Source: Clostridia bacterium (lineage in GTDB: Bacteria; Bacillota; Clostridia; Christensenellales; Aristaeellaceae). Taken from it: 33,698 nt of DNA. The notes beneath the pieces are model-generated. The model did no database searches. It was given only the letters and a program-made list of their open reading frames with translations, and was not told where the DNA came from. The stretch lies in contig JAUMVG010000039.1 of the NCBI GenBank assembly GCA_030530315.1, positions 1 through 33,698 on the forward strand, in the 5' to 3' direction. The translations under genes were made by a program, and so were the position numbers. Positions 1-10,950 of the stretch are shown in pieces; positions within the stretch are counted from its first letter, which is position 1, and every line of letters begins with the position of its first letter.

Positions 1-1
1 C

Positions 2-2593
<2,592 letters not shown>

Positions 2594-2645
2594 GATTCAT
2601 TCATCGGCACAGGAAACTGAAGCAAAACAATACCGTGCTACAGGA

Positions 2646-2685
2646 ACGCGGGAACGCCATTTCGGCGTTCCCGCGTTTAAAATTC
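2646..2685 (+). terminator. Rho-independent terminator after uvrA
   Basis: There is a 13-bp perfect stem (2646-2658 with 2664-2676) around an ATTTC loop, followed by TTTAAAATTC. It begins 52 nt after the uvrA stop. The T tract is short and interrupted, but the stem is GC-rich. Confidence 0.85.
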
Positions 2686-2735
2686 TTCATAGAAAACTAC
2701 AGGATGAATGACAGGCAATAAGCGGACAAAAGAAC

Positions 2736-2804
2736 AGATCCTTCACTTCATCTGTGATGACAGCGAATCGCAATCCCTGTCATCCGGAGCGAAGTGAAAG
2801 ATCT
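2736..2804. repeat. Palindromic dispersed repeat, copy 1
   Basis: This is an inverted pair. The left arm (2736-2762) starts AGATCCTTCACTTC and ends GATGACA; the right arm (2778-2804) starts TGTCATCCGG and ends AAAGATCT. It belongs to the same family as 10818-10906 and 26773-26862. Read in frame, such repeats encode a spurious 'CHPERSE' peptide. The copy lies between the convergent uvrA and symporter genes. It has no coding capacity of its own and looks like a MITE- or REP-like element. Confidence 0.75.
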
Positions 2805-2835
2805 TCTTTTTATGCGTTCAATTGCAGCGGGGATA

Positions 2836-4287
2836 TCAATCCGCCTCAGGCCTGGACGCGCGTTCAAACAGCGCCTGGACCTTGTAGTCCGGCTCGGGCG
2901 TCAGCAGCGAAACCACCACCGCGCAGATCATGCCCGCGGCGAAGCCGGGGATGATCTCGTACAGGCCGAAGCTGCCCAGGAACGCCAGCCAAAGGATGTC
3001 CACGATGGCGCCGGCCAGTATGCCCGCCACCGCACCGCCGAAGGTGAAGCGCTTCCAGAACAGGCTGAGCAGGATCACCGGGCCAAAGGCCGCGCCGAAC
3101 ACGCCCCAGGCGTTTTCGACCAGGCCCATGATGGTGCCGCTGTTGGGGTTGGAGGCGATCATCAGCGCGATGACGGCGATCACGATCACCACCGCGCGGC
3201 CCGCCCAGAGCATCTCCCTGTCGGAGGCGTTCTTGCGGAACACCGGCTTGTACACGTCGCTGGCGAAGGCCGAGGCGGAGGCCAGCAGCTGGGAGTCCGC
3301 CGTGGACATGGAGGCGGCCAGTATGGCCGACAGCAGCACGCCGGAGATGATCGCGGGGAAGATGCGGCGGGTCATCTGGATGAACACCGTGGAGGAATCG
3401 GCGATCTCGCCCATGAACACGCGGCCCACCGCGCCGGCGACGACGGACATGGTCAGTATGATGACCGTCCAGGTGATGCCGATGACGCTGGACTTGCGCA
3501 GCTCCCTCTCAGAGCGCACCGACATGAAGCGGATGATGATGTGGGGCATGCCGAAGTAGCCCAGGCCCCAGCCCAGGCCGGAGGCGACCTCCTTCCAGTC
3601 CCGCGCGAAGCTCCAGTAATGCTCCGGGAACTGGGCCGCCGTCTCCACCGTGCCGCTGTTCACCAGCGCCAGGGCGAAGATCGGGGCGATCAGCAGCGCC
3701 GCCAGCATCAGGAGGCCCTGGAAGAAGTCCGTCCAGCATACGGCGGAAAAGCCGCCCAGGAAGGTATAGCCGATGATGATCGCCGCCGCCAGGTACATGG
3801 CCACGGTGGCGTTCATGCCGATGACGGTGTTGAACAGCGTGCCGCAGGCCTTGATGCTGGAGGCCGCGTAGATCGTATAGGCGATGATGAAAATCACCGC
3901 GCAGATGATCTGCAGCGCCCTGCTGGAGGACAGGAAGCGGTTGGTCAGGTACTGGGGAATGGTGATGGAGTCGTTGGCCTCGATGGAAAAGCGGCGCAGG
4001 CGCGGCGCTTCAAAGATCCAGCTCAGCGCATAGCCGATGGCCAGGCCGATGGCGATCCAGGTCTGCCCCATGCCCGCCGCGTACACCGACGCCGGCAGGC
4101 CCATCAGCACCCACGCGCTCATGTCCGAAGCGCCGGCGGACAGCGCGGAGACCCACGCGCCCATCCTGCGCCCGCCCAGGAAGTAGTCCTTCTCGTTGCT
4201 GCCCTTGGAGCGTACGAAGAAGTAGAGTCCTATGCCGATCATAAACACCAGGTAGAGGATAAACACAACCAGCTCTGCCGCGTTCAT
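2836..4287 (-). CDS. putP: Sodium/solute symporter, PutP (sodium/proline) type
   Basis: This 483-aa polytopic membrane protein belongs to the solute:sodium symporter family (LeuT fold). The segment around residues 50-65 (SAGASDMSAWVLMGLP) matches the PutP signature, including Asp55 and Ser57, which are essential for sodium and proline coupling in E. coli PutP. About a dozen hydrophobic segments run through the protein, and length is normal for PutP (about 490-500 aa). The start is the ATG at 4287. A good promoter lies about 35 nt upstream. Its 3' end faces uvrA, with a palindromic repeat between them. Proline is the likeliest substrate, but substrates of this family are not securely predicted from sequence. 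Confidence 0.9.
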   Translation of the reverse strand: MNAAELVVFILYLVFMIGIGLYFFVRSKGSNEKDYFLGGRRMGAWVSALSAGASDMSAWVLMGLPASVYAAGMGQTWIAIGLAIGYALSWIFEAPRLRRFSIEANDSITIPQYLTNRFLSSSRALQIICAVIFIIAYTIYAASSIKACGTLFNTVIGMNATVAMYLAAAIIIGYTFLGGFSAVCWTDFFQGLLMLAALLIAPIFALALVNSGTVETAAQFPEHYWSFARDWKEVASGLGWGLGYFGMPHIIIRFMSVRSERELRKSSVIGITWTVIILTMSVVAGAVGRVFMGEIADSSTVFIQMTRRIFPAIISGVLLSAILAASMSTADSQLLASASAFASDVYKPVFRKNASDREMLWAGRAVVIVIAVIALMIASNPNSGTIMGLVENAWGVFGAAFGPVILLSLFWKRFTFGGAVAGILAGAIVDILWLAFLGSFGLYEIIPGFAAGMICAVVVSLLTPEPDYKVQALFERASRPEAD

Positions 4288-4319
4288 GCAATCGCCTCAC
4301 TTTTGAGTAATAATGTATA

Positions 4320-4348
4320 AGTATACACGCATCCAGCCGTTTTATCAA
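4320..4348 (-). promoter_or_regulatory. Predicted sigma-70 promoter for the putP-like gene
   Basis: On the minus strand a -35 box TTGATA (4343-4348) and a -10 box TATACT (4320-4325) are separated by exactly 17 nt. The region is AT-rich, in contrast to the flanking genes. The start codon lies 32 nt downstream of the -10. Confidence 0.75.
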
Positions 4349-4474
4349 TACTTTAACAGGTTAATACTGTAAATTATCAATTAAATCGTCGCGCACAAAC
4401 TGTGCGAATGGGCCTTATGCCGGCGCGACCGCCTCTCAATCCGGCAAAGTCCACGTGTGAGCGCGGTCCAGGAC

Positions 4475-4506
4475 GCCGAAGGCTCGCCTCGCCGAAGGCT
4501 CGCCTC
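4475..4506. repeat. Perfect 16-bp tandem duplication
   Basis: The 16-mer GCCGAAGGCTCGCCTC occurs twice back to back (4475-4490 and 4491-4506). It lies in the leader region about 75 nt upstream of the small membrane protein gene. No function is evident. Confidence 0.85.
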
Positions 4507-4580
4507 TCCCGAATATCAAATGTGCTCTACTTCCGCTTCCTCCCGCATAGGCTGTATCAAAAACCGGGGAGGCGCGTCAC

Positions 4581-4976
4581 ATGGCCCGATCACGCACGCA
4601 AACACTGCTTTCACTTTTGAAGGGACTCGCCGGGGCGATCCTGCTCACGCTGCTGCTGATGGCAGCCATGGCGGCATTCGCCGCGATGGGCCGCATCTCC
4701 GACAGCCTGCTGATGGCCCTGAACCAGCTGATGAAGCTGGCCGCCATACTGCTGGGCGTCACTCTTGCCGTGGGACGGGGCGGGCGCCGGGGCTTTTTGA
4801 CCGGCATGACCCTCGCCATGCTCTACATGGCCCTGGGCTACGGCTGCTATTCCGCGCTGGGCGGCAGCGCCTTCTCCACGCCGGAATTCCTCGGAGAGGT
4901 GATGATCGGCGCCGCCATCGGAGCCACCGCCGGGGCGGTGCTCTCCAACCTGCCCGCGCGGCGGCGGACGGCATAG
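4581..4976 (+). CDS. Small four-helix membrane protein, TIGR04086/YrzE-like
   Basis: This 131-aa protein has four predicted transmembrane segments (about residues 12-33, 44-62, 70-90 and 104-124). The Gly/Ala-rich helices and overall pattern match the Bacillota-specific TIGR04086 membrane family, whose function is unknown. The ATG is preceded by GGGGAGG with 8 nt spacing. It is transcribed divergently from the symporter and convergently with the large flavoprotein gene, and a shared hairpin terminator follows its stop. Family assignment rests on size, topology and lineage rather than a sharp motif. Confidence 0.7.
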   Translation: MARSRTQTLLSLLKGLAGAILLTLLLMAAMAAFAAMGRISDSLLMALNQLMKLAAILLGVTLAVGRGGRRGFLTGMTLAMLYMALGYGCYSALGGSAFSTPEFLGEVMIGAAIGATAGAVLSNLPARRRTA

Positions 4977-4982
4977 CGCAAA

Positions 4983-5007
4983 GGCGGGGCGCATTCTGCG
5001 CCCCGCC
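4983..5007. terminator. Bidirectional hairpin terminator
   Basis: An 11-bp perfect GC-rich stem (4983-4993 with 4997-5007) with a TTC loop lies between the convergent genes ending at 4976 and 5021. On the plus strand it is followed by CCGTTATAATCTCTT. Long T runs are lacking on both sides. Confidence 0.65.
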
Positions 5008-5020
5008 CCGTTATAATCTC

Positions 5021-7834
5021 TTACTGCTCGGTGGGATAGTCGCTCTTGCCGGTGATCTTCCGCTTGATGATCTTCCCCATGCGCTTGAGGGCGTAGGGGC
5101 CTACCAGCTTCATCATCTCCTCAGCGGTATGCATGTCGCTGGCCGCTGGCAGATCCCGGGACAGGTGGATGGCGTCGAACTCGCACCGTGTGGTGCACAG
5201 GCCACAGCCCACGCACTGGTTCAGGTCCACGATGCTCCGGCCGCACTTCAGGCAGCGTCCCGCTTCCTTCTTGATCTGCGCCTCTGTCAGCGGCAGCCGC
5301 AGGTCGCTGAAGGTCTCCCGGGCCTCGCCGGGCTTCAGGCCGGGGGCCTGCCTCGGGGCGTTGTCGTAGCCCTCGACGCGGATGTCGTCCCGGTTCAGCT
5401 CGATGAACTGGCGCAGGTCGCGGCCGATGGTCATGGACTGGCCCGGATGGACGAAGCGGTTGATGGAGGTCATGGCGGCCTTGCCCTCGGCGATGGCGTC
5501 GATGGCGAAGCGCGCGCCGTGGAAGATGTCGCCGCCCACGAACACGTCCGGCTCGGCGGTCTGCAGCGTCACGGGATCCGCCTCGGCGGTGCCGTTGCGG
5601 CGCACGACCACCTTGCTGCCCTCCAGGAGCTTTCCCCACTGGGCGGACTGGCCGATGGCCATCAGCACGTGGGAGCAGGTGATGGTCCTGGTGTCGTTCT
5701 CGTCATACTGGGGCGCGAAGCGGTGCTGGTCGTCGAACACGCGGGTGCAGCGCTTGAACACGATGCCCGTCACCCGTCCGTTCTCGGTCAGGATCTCCTT
5801 GGGACCCCAACCGTTTTCCACGGCGATGCCCTCGTGCAGGATCTCGGCCACCTCGTCCTTCGCGGCGGGCATCTCGTCCCGCTGCTCCAGGCACAGCATG
5901 GTCACGCTTCCCTTGGTGCAGCGCAGCGCCGTGCGGGCCACGTCCGCGGCCACGTTGCCGCCGCCGACGACCACCACGTCGCCGTCCAGCCGCACATCGC
6001 CCTTCAGGTTCACGTCCTTCAGGAAGGCCACGCCGGAGGACACGCCCTCGGCATCCTCGCCGGGCACGCCGGCCATGCGGCCGCCCTGCATGCCGATGGC
6101 GATGTAGAAGGCCTTGAAGCCCTGGGCGCGCAGCTGATCGAGGGTAATGTCCTTGCCCACCTCGACGCCGCAGCGGATCTCGACTCCGGCCTTTTCGATG
6201 ATTTCGATCTCCCGCTGAAGCACTTCCTTCTCCAGGCGGAAGCTGGGAATGCCGTTGAGCAGCATGCCGCCCGGGCGGGATTTCCTTTCAAACACGGTGA
6301 CCGGGTAGCCCTCCTGCCGCAGGTACCAGGCGGCGGAGAGGCCGGCGGGACCCGCGCCGATGACGGCGATCTTATAGTCGTCCCACTGGTTGCCGTCGCC
6401 GTTCTCGCTGATCATGCCGAAGTTCTCCGGATGGGCCAGCTCCCACTGGGCTAGGAACTTCTTGATCTCGTCGATGGCCACGGGCGCGTCGACCAGGCCG
6501 CGGGTGCAGCGATCCTCGCAGCGGCGGTTGCACACCGCGCCGCAGACCGCCGGGAAGGGATTGTCCTGGCGAATAAGGCGCACCGCGTCCTCGTAGCGGC
6601 CCTCCGCCGCCATGCGGATGTAGCCCTGCACGGCGATGTGGGCCGGGCAGGCGGTCTTGCAGGGAGAAGTGCCGGTGTCGTAGCAGTTCAGCTTGTTGTG
6701 GTCGCGGTAGTCCCGGTCCCACTTGTCCTGACCCCAGACGTGGTCGTCCGGCAGGTCGTGCATCGGGTATTTTACCTGGCTGCCGTCGGCCCTGCACAGC
6801 TTCTGGCCCAAGCGCGCCGCGCCGGCGGGACAGACCTCCACGCACTTGCCGCAGGCCACGCACTTCTCGGGGTCCACGTGGGCCCGGTAGGCGCTGCGGG
6901 ACATGTTGGGCGTGTTGAACAGCTGGGAGGTGCGCAGGCCGTAGCAGCTGCCCGCCGAGCAGTTGCAGATGCCCACGATGCGGTTGGGACCGTCCAGATT
7001 GGTGATCTGGTGGACATAGCCCTTGCGCTCGGCCCGCTGGATGATCTCCAGGGCTTCCTCGCGGGTGATGTAGTGGGCATCCTTGCCGCTCTCCACCAGG
7101 TATTCGGCGATGTCGCCCACGCCGATGCACATGTAGCCCTCGATGTCGCCCACGCCCTCGCCGCGGATACGCTGGGCCTTGCGGCAGGCGCAGACCATCT
7201 TGCAGAACTTGTCGTTCTTGTTCAGCCAGTGCGAGAGGTGCTCCACGCTGACGCTCTCCACCTTTGGGTCGATGGCCTTCTCCACGGGAATCACGTGCAT
7301 GCCAATGCCCGCGCCGCCCGGCGGCACCAGCTTGGCCGCCAGCTCCAGCGGCTCCTGGGGGGCCAGGTTGAACATCGTGGCGACCTCGGGGTGCTCGTCC
7401 GGCAGGGTGGGATGCTCCACCATGTATTCGCCGGAACCCACCACCCACTTGGGGATCCAGTATTGGATGTGCTGGTCGGCGTTGTCCCGGTTCTGCTCCA
7501 GTATGCCGATCCACAGCAGATGGTCGATCACCTTCTGGGCCTCGGCCTCGCTCATGTTGTTGCGCTGGGCCAGCTCCGGCGTGGTCAGGCCGGTGCGCCG
7601 CTTCTTGAAGGACAGCAGGAAGCGCACCTCGTCCTTGGTGAGCAGCCGGTCCAGGATCCAGAAATCCATGTGGTTTTCCTTCATGCCGCCCGGCAGCTTG
7701 CGGGGAATGTTGTCCGTGATCATCACGGCCAGCTTCTTGACGAGCTTTTTCTTCTCGGGATCGTCGCAGTGGTGGCCGTTCACGGGATAGTCCCTCTCGT
7801 TGACGTGGATCATCGGGTTGACTTCGTTGACCAC
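5021..7834 (-). CDS. Large FAD/NAD(P) iron-sulfur oxidoreductase, GltD-like core (copy A)
   Basis: This 937-aa cytoplasmic multidomain flavoprotein starts at a GTG with AGGAG 7 nt upstream. Residues about 60-130 resemble a winged-helix segment. A Cys-rich region follows (C215, C217, C236, C290, C292, C297), then a 4Fe-4S motif (C325, C328, C331, C335). The GltD/DPD-type Fe-S helical domain has C384, C392, C396, C431, C435, C439 and C443. An FAD motif VIGAGPAGLS lies near 491-500 and an NAD(P) motif VVVGGGNVAADVA near 621-633. A C-terminal single-cluster ferredoxin motif has C874, C877, C880 and C884. It likely moves electrons between NAD(P)H and an Fe-S or flavin partner. The neighbouring reductase genes read in the same direction and suggest a shared pathway. 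A paralogue lies at 23858-26662. Physiological partner and substrate are unknown. Confidence 0.85.
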   Translation of the reverse strand: MVNEVNPMIHVNERDYPVNGHHCDDPEKKKLVKKLAVMITDNIPRKLPGGMKENHMDFWILDRLLTKDEVRFLLSFKKRRTGLTTPELAQRNNMSEAEAQKVIDHLLWIGILEQNRDNADQHIQYWIPKWVVGSGEYMVEHPTLPDEHPEVATMFNLAPQEPLELAAKLVPPGGAGIGMHVIPVEKAIDPKVESVSVEHLSHWLNKNDKFCKMVCACRKAQRIRGEGVGDIEGYMCIGVGDIAEYLVESGKDAHYITREEALEIIQRAERKGYVHQITNLDGPNRIVGICNCSAGSCYGLRTSQLFNTPNMSRSAYRAHVDPEKCVACGKCVEVCPAGAARLGQKLCRADGSQVKYPMHDLPDDHVWGQDKWDRDYRDHNKLNCYDTGTSPCKTACPAHIAVQGYIRMAAEGRYEDAVRLIRQDNPFPAVCGAVCNRRCEDRCTRGLVDAPVAIDEIKKFLAQWELAHPENFGMISENGDGNQWDDYKIAVIGAGPAGLSAAWYLRQEGYPVTVFERKSRPGGMLLNGIPSFRLEKEVLQREIEIIEKAGVEIRCGVEVGKDITLDQLRAQGFKAFYIAIGMQGGRMAGVPGEDAEGVSSGVAFLKDVNLKGDVRLDGDVVVVGGGNVAADVARTALRCTKGSVTMLCLEQRDEMPAAKDEVAEILHEGIAVENGWGPKEILTENGRVTGIVFKRCTRVFDDQHRFAPQYDENDTRTITCSHVLMAIGQSAQWGKLLEGSKVVVRRNGTAEADPVTLQTAEPDVFVGGDIFHGARFAIDAIAEGKAAMTSINRFVHPGQSMTIGRDLRQFIELNRDDIRVEGYDNAPRQAPGLKPGEARETFSDLRLPLTEAQIKKEAGRCLKCGRSIVDLNQCVGCGLCTTRCEFDAIHLSRDLPAASDMHTAEEMMKLVGPYALKRMGKIIKRKITGKSDYPTEQ

Positions 7835-7856
7835 GGAATCACTCCTATCTAACTTC

Positions 7857-7886
7857 AGTATCTTATTCTGTTACACGATCAGGCAA
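7857..7886 (-). promoter_or_regulatory. Possible promoter for the large flavoprotein gene (copy A)
   Basis: On the minus strand TTGCCT (7881-7886) and GATACT (7857-7862) are separated by 18 nt. The -10 lies 22 nt upstream of the GTG start. It would allow transcription separate from the upstream reductase genes. The boxes are only moderately good. Confidence 0.35.
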
Positions 7887-7914
7887 TAGCCCAAGCCCCC
7901 GTCTCTCCGGCATA

Positions 7915-7970
7915 CTGACTGTTGCCTGCTGCCTGTTGCCTTACCGCTGTTGCCTTATGCCTGTTGTCTT
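7915..7970. repeat. Four-unit 14-bp tandem repeat
   Basis: On the minus strand four adjacent 14-mers follow AAGGCAACAGGCAG with one to four changes each (plus-strand units 7915-7928, 7929-7942, 7943-7956 and 7957-7970). The array starts 4 nt beyond the stop of the gene ending at 7975 and fills much of the 140-nt gap to the next gene. There are no spacers, so it is not a CRISPR. Confidence 0.8.
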
Positions 7971-7974
7971 ATCC

Positions 7975-9159
7975 TTATTCGATCGGTATCTTGATCGTCA
8001 AATCGCTGGTCGGGTACGCGGCGCAGGCATGGACATAGCCGAAGTCCCGGTCGGCGGCGCGGCGGCCATCGTTCTCCGGGCACACGTACACGCTGCCGGA
8101 GAGCACCTTGGTGCGGCAGAAGCCGCATTCGCCGCTGCGGCAGCCGGTCTCGATGCGGATGCCCGCCCGTTCCAGCGCCACCACCAGGCTCTCGGTGGCC
8201 TTGGCGTCGATCACGTCCTCATGGATGCCCCGGCGCACGGTCAGCCTGAAGGTCCTGTCCTTCAGTTCCATCGGGTAGCCCTCGAAGGTGGTGATGTCCT
8301 TCGCCTGGCCGAACACCTCGAAGCGCACGCGCCGGGCGGGGATGTCCAGCTTCTTGAGCTCCTCCCGCAGGAAGCGGTACATCACCTGCGGGCCGCAGAT
8401 GAAGTAGGTGGTGTCCGGCGCGGAATACTTCTTGATCAGTTCGGCGGACAGGAAGCCCCGCTCCCCCTTCCAGTCGGGCTCGTCGCCGGACAGCACATGC
8501 ACCACGTGCACCCGGTCGCCTTGGAGCGCCTCCAGCTCGTCCTTCAGGATGATGTCCGTGGAGGCCACGGAGCCGTAGAGGATGGTCAGGTCCATGTCCA
8601 ACCTGCCCGCGGCGACCTCCCGCGCCATGGAGGCGAAGGGGGTGATGCCCACGCCGCCCGCCAGGGCCACGACGTGCTTTGCGTCGCGCAGGGGCTCATA
8701 GTAGAACTGGCCCAGGCCGATCTGGGCGGTGAACACGTCCCCGACTTTGACGTTGTCATTCAGGTGGTCACAGATGAAGCCGTCGCCCCGGGAACGGCGC
8801 ACGGTGATCTCCACGAAGCCGTCCTTTCCCCGGGCCTGACAGGGCGCGGAGGAGATGGAATAGGGGCGGGAGATGACGCTCTTGCCGATCTCGAAGTCGA
8901 TGACCATGTACTGTCCCGCGTAGAAGAAGGGCAGCTCGCCGCCGTCCTCCCGGACGAAGCGGAAGGACTTCGCCGTGGGGCTCGCGGTCTTGACCCCGGT
9001 GACCTTCACGCGCAGGCGGCCCGGATGCCAGGCCCGTGCGACGTCGCCGATGGGGTCCTCGCGCACAGGCGCGGCGGATGCGGACTCAAAGGCCTCCAGT
9101 CGGGCCTTGGTGACGCGGGACGCGCCGCCCACGTCCTTCAAAAATCCCTTGACCTTCAT
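7975..9159 (-). CDS. NAD(P)H:2Fe-2S oxidoreductase, ferredoxin-reductase family with C-terminal 2Fe-2S domain
   Basis: This 394-aa soluble reductase resembles phenol hydroxylase reductase, PaaE and NqrF-type modules. About 45 N-terminal residues of unclear role precede a ferredoxin-reductase FAD domain (SRPYSISS, residues 97-104). An NAD(P)-binding domain follows (GGVGITPF near 168-175; CGP at 255-257). The C-terminal plant-type 2Fe-2S domain has ligands C340, C345, C348 and C379. The expected role is hydride transfer from NAD(P)H to FAD, then single electrons to the 2Fe-2S centre and a partner enzyme. The start ATG overlaps the stop of the upstream flavoprotein by 4 nt and uses the AGGAGG inside that gene. 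This tight coupling makes the upstream saturase-like protein its likely redox partner. Confidence 0.88.
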   Translation of the reverse strand: MKVKGFLKDVGGASRVTKARLEAFESASAAPVREDPIGDVARAWHPGRLRVKVTGVKTASPTAKSFRFVREDGGELPFFYAGQYMVIDFEIGKSVISRPYSISSAPCQARGKDGFVEITVRRSRGDGFICDHLNDNVKVGDVFTAQIGLGQFYYEPLRDAKHVVALAGGVGITPFASMAREVAAGRLDMDLTILYGSVASTDIILKDELEALQGDRVHVVHVLSGDEPDWKGERGFLSAELIKKYSAPDTTYFICGPQVMYRFLREELKKLDIPARRVRFEVFGQAKDITTFEGYPMELKDRTFRLTVRRGIHEDVIDAKATESLVVALERAGIRIETGCRSGECGFCRTKVLSGSVYVCPENDGRRAADRDFGYVHACAAYPTSDLTIKIPIE

Positions 9160-10685
9160 TTTGCCGCCTCCTCTGCCATGGTATCCAGCACGTTCTTGGC
9201 CGCCTTGCGGCCGTTAGTCACCGCCGGGCCCATGCCGTCGCCGGAGATGGCGTGGGCGCCTGAGAACTCCAGGTGCTTGATGAAGCGCTCCGCCTCAGCG
9301 GTCTGCAGGCGGGCGATGATGTGGTCCTCCATCGTGTGGGCATAGCCGTAGATGCAGCCGTTCCACGCGCCGGTGTACCGGGCCACGGTCATGGGCGTCT
9401 CGATCACCAGCTCGAGCACGTGGTCCAGCAGGTTCACGCCGAAGTAGGCCGACATGTCGTCGATCAGCTGCTTGGCCACCCGGTGCTTCACTGCGTCGTA
9501 GTCCTCCGCCTTCACCGTCTTCCAGCCGTCCACCCGGGGCAGCACCGTGACGGAGAAGGAGCAGGTGCCCTCCGGCGTGCAGTCGGGGTTGCCGTAGTTG
9601 TGGCAGATGCAGGTCAGGTAGCGATAGGGGCCCAGGCCCGCCAGGTCCTTGTAGAGGGCGTCGGTATCCATGGTGTCGCCCCGGAAGATGCTGTAATCCC
9701 GGATGTTCAGCTCCTCGGCGGGCTTGTCCAGGATCATGATCACCGAGAAGGCGGTCAGGCTGAGCCTGCGGCCGTTGACCATCTTGACGGCCCCGGCGGG
9801 CACGGCGTCCGCGGGCTCGATCATCGAGGTGTACACCTTGTTGGGATAGGCGGAACAGATCACGTAGTCCGCGTGGATCTCGTCTCCCCGGGCGGTGCGC
9901 ACGCCGTAGGCCGTGCCGTCCTTCACGAGGATCTTGTCCACCTGCTGGCGGTACTCGATCTGCACGCCCATGGCCTCGGCGCGCTCCGCCATCTTCAGGG
10001 ACATCTCGTGGCTGAACTTGCGGGGAATGAAGGAGCCGTAGCCGATGTAATCCGCCATCAGCACGGAGAAGATGGTGAAGGGCAGATCCGAGAAGCCGCT
10101 GCCCACGTAGATCCAGTAGGGCGCCAGAAGGTCCAGCGCCTTCTGGGGCAGCTGGAAGGTGTCCAGCACCTCCTTGGTGGAATAGCCCGCGGTCTTGACG
10201 AAGGCCTCGTGCTTGAGCAGCATCATGGGCTTGCTCATCGGGTGGATGGACAGCTCGTTCACGCTGTCGAACACGGTGTGGCACAGGTTCAGCAGCCGCA
10301 GCACCTTGTCATAGGTGCCGGGCACCGCAGCGTCCACTTCCTTCGCGAAGCGCTCCAGGCCGGGATGCAGCGTGACCTCCAGCCCCGGCAGCGAAGCGTG
10401 ATAGGCCTCCGGCACCTTGAGCCAGTCGACGTCCACGCCCATGTCGTCGAAGAACTTGCCCACCTTCAGGCGGTTGTCCTTGTCTCCGATGCTCATCATC
10501 TCGTGGAGCGCGGCCTCGATCTCGATGCCGCCGCGCACGAAACTGGTGGCGATGCCGCCGGGCAGGTTGTGGCGCTCCAGCACCAGCACGTCCTTGCCCT
10601 TGTCGGCCAGCATCAACGCCGCGGACAGGCCCGCCAGCGCGCCGCCCACGACGATGACGTCGTAATGATCCTTATAGAATTTCAT
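9156..10685 (-). CDS. FAD-dependent CrtI/retinol-saturase-like oxidoreductase
   Basis: This 509-aa flavoprotein belongs to the phytoene desaturase/retinol saturase superfamily. The N-terminal Rossmann motif is IVVGGALAGLSAA (residues 11-23), with Glu37 as the likely ribose-binding acid and a following LPGGIATSF. The second glycine of the usual GxGxxG is Ala16. The C-terminal flavin segment (AHAISGDGMGPAVTNGRKAA) is also typical. Family members oxidise or saturate carbon-carbon double bonds of polyenes. ATG 10685 is chosen over the upstream GTG 10691 because GGAG lies 7 nt before it. It is translationally coupled to the 2Fe-2S reductase, which suggests it is a reductase fed by NAD(P)H. The substrate is unknown; the neighbouring fatty-acid isomerase homologue points to unsaturated lipids. 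Confidence 0.82.
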   Translation of the reverse strand: MKFYKDHYDVIVVGGALAGLSAALMLADKGKDVLVLERHNLPGGIATSFVRGGIEIEAALHEMMSIGDKDNRLKVGKFFDDMGVDVDWLKVPEAYHASLPGLEVTLHPGLERFAKEVDAAVPGTYDKVLRLLNLCHTVFDSVNELSIHPMSKPMMLLKHEAFVKTAGYSTKEVLDTFQLPQKALDLLAPYWIYVGSGFSDLPFTIFSVLMADYIGYGSFIPRKFSHEMSLKMAERAEAMGVQIEYRQQVDKILVKDGTAYGVRTARGDEIHADYVICSAYPNKVYTSMIEPADAVPAGAVKMVNGRRLSLTAFSVIMILDKPAEELNIRDYSIFRGDTMDTDALYKDLAGLGPYRYLTCICHNYGNPDCTPEGTCSFSVTVLPRVDGWKTVKAEDYDAVKHRVAKQLIDDMSAYFGVNLLDHVLELVIETPMTVARYTGAWNGCIYGYAHTMEDHIIARLQTAEAERFIKHLEFSGAHAISGDGMGPAVTNGRKAAKNVLDTMAEEAAK

Positions 10686-10715
10686 AAACACACTCCAATT
10701 CAGGGCAAAGGGAAC

Positions 10716-10781
10716 GGGAATTGAGAAGGAGCGGCCCCAATCGGAACCCTGTCGCTTCGACGGACTCGATTCTCAATTCCC
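10716..10781. repeat. Inverted repeat GGGAATTGAGAA / TTCTCAATTCCC
   Basis: Two perfect 12-bp arms (10716-10727 and 10770-10781) are separated by 42 nt in the region upstream of the saturase-like gene. Shorter relatives (CAATTCCCAATT) recur at 10774-10786 and near 10938-10950. It may be a small dispersed repeat or a regulatory hairpin. Confidence 0.6.
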
Positions 10782-10817
10782 AATTCTCATACTGTTCTCA
10801 TTGCAAATCATACCAAT

Positions 10818-10906
10818 AAGATTCTTCGACTTCGGCTCCGCCTTCGCTCAGAATGACGCAGTCGGTCGGTCATCTTGAGCGGAGCGCAGCGAAGTCGAAA
10901 GATCTT
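10818..10906. repeat. Palindromic dispersed repeat, copy 2
   Basis: The left arm (10818-10857) reads AAGATTCTTCGACTTCGG and ends in CAGAATGAC. The right arm (10869-10906) is its imperfect reverse complement, starting GTCATCTTGAGCGGAG and ending AAAGATCTT. It belongs to the same family as copies 1 and 3 and sits between two co-directional flavoprotein genes. It could form a long hairpin in the transcript. Confidence 0.78.
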
Positions 10907-10950
10907 TTCGTCGTGTTTTTGATTGAGAATAGTATCAATTCCCAATTGTT

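Noticed and set aside
2754-2954. A small frame giving a CHPERSER peptide, and a similar one near 26846
   Set aside because: The peptide comes from the palindromic intergenic repeat, not a gene. There is no ribosome site.
2794-4320. A 508-codon plus-strand open frame antisense to putP
   Set aside because: It is His/Gly/Arg-rich with no domain, while the minus strand encodes a full-length symporter.
4457-6454. A 665-codon plus-strand open frame
   Set aside because: It runs antisense to flavoprotein copy A and out of frame through the small membrane protein. It has no recognisable motif and an unnatural composition.
7915-7970. Possible CRISPR array
   Set aside because: The 14-bp units are directly adjacent with no spacers, and no cas genes are present.
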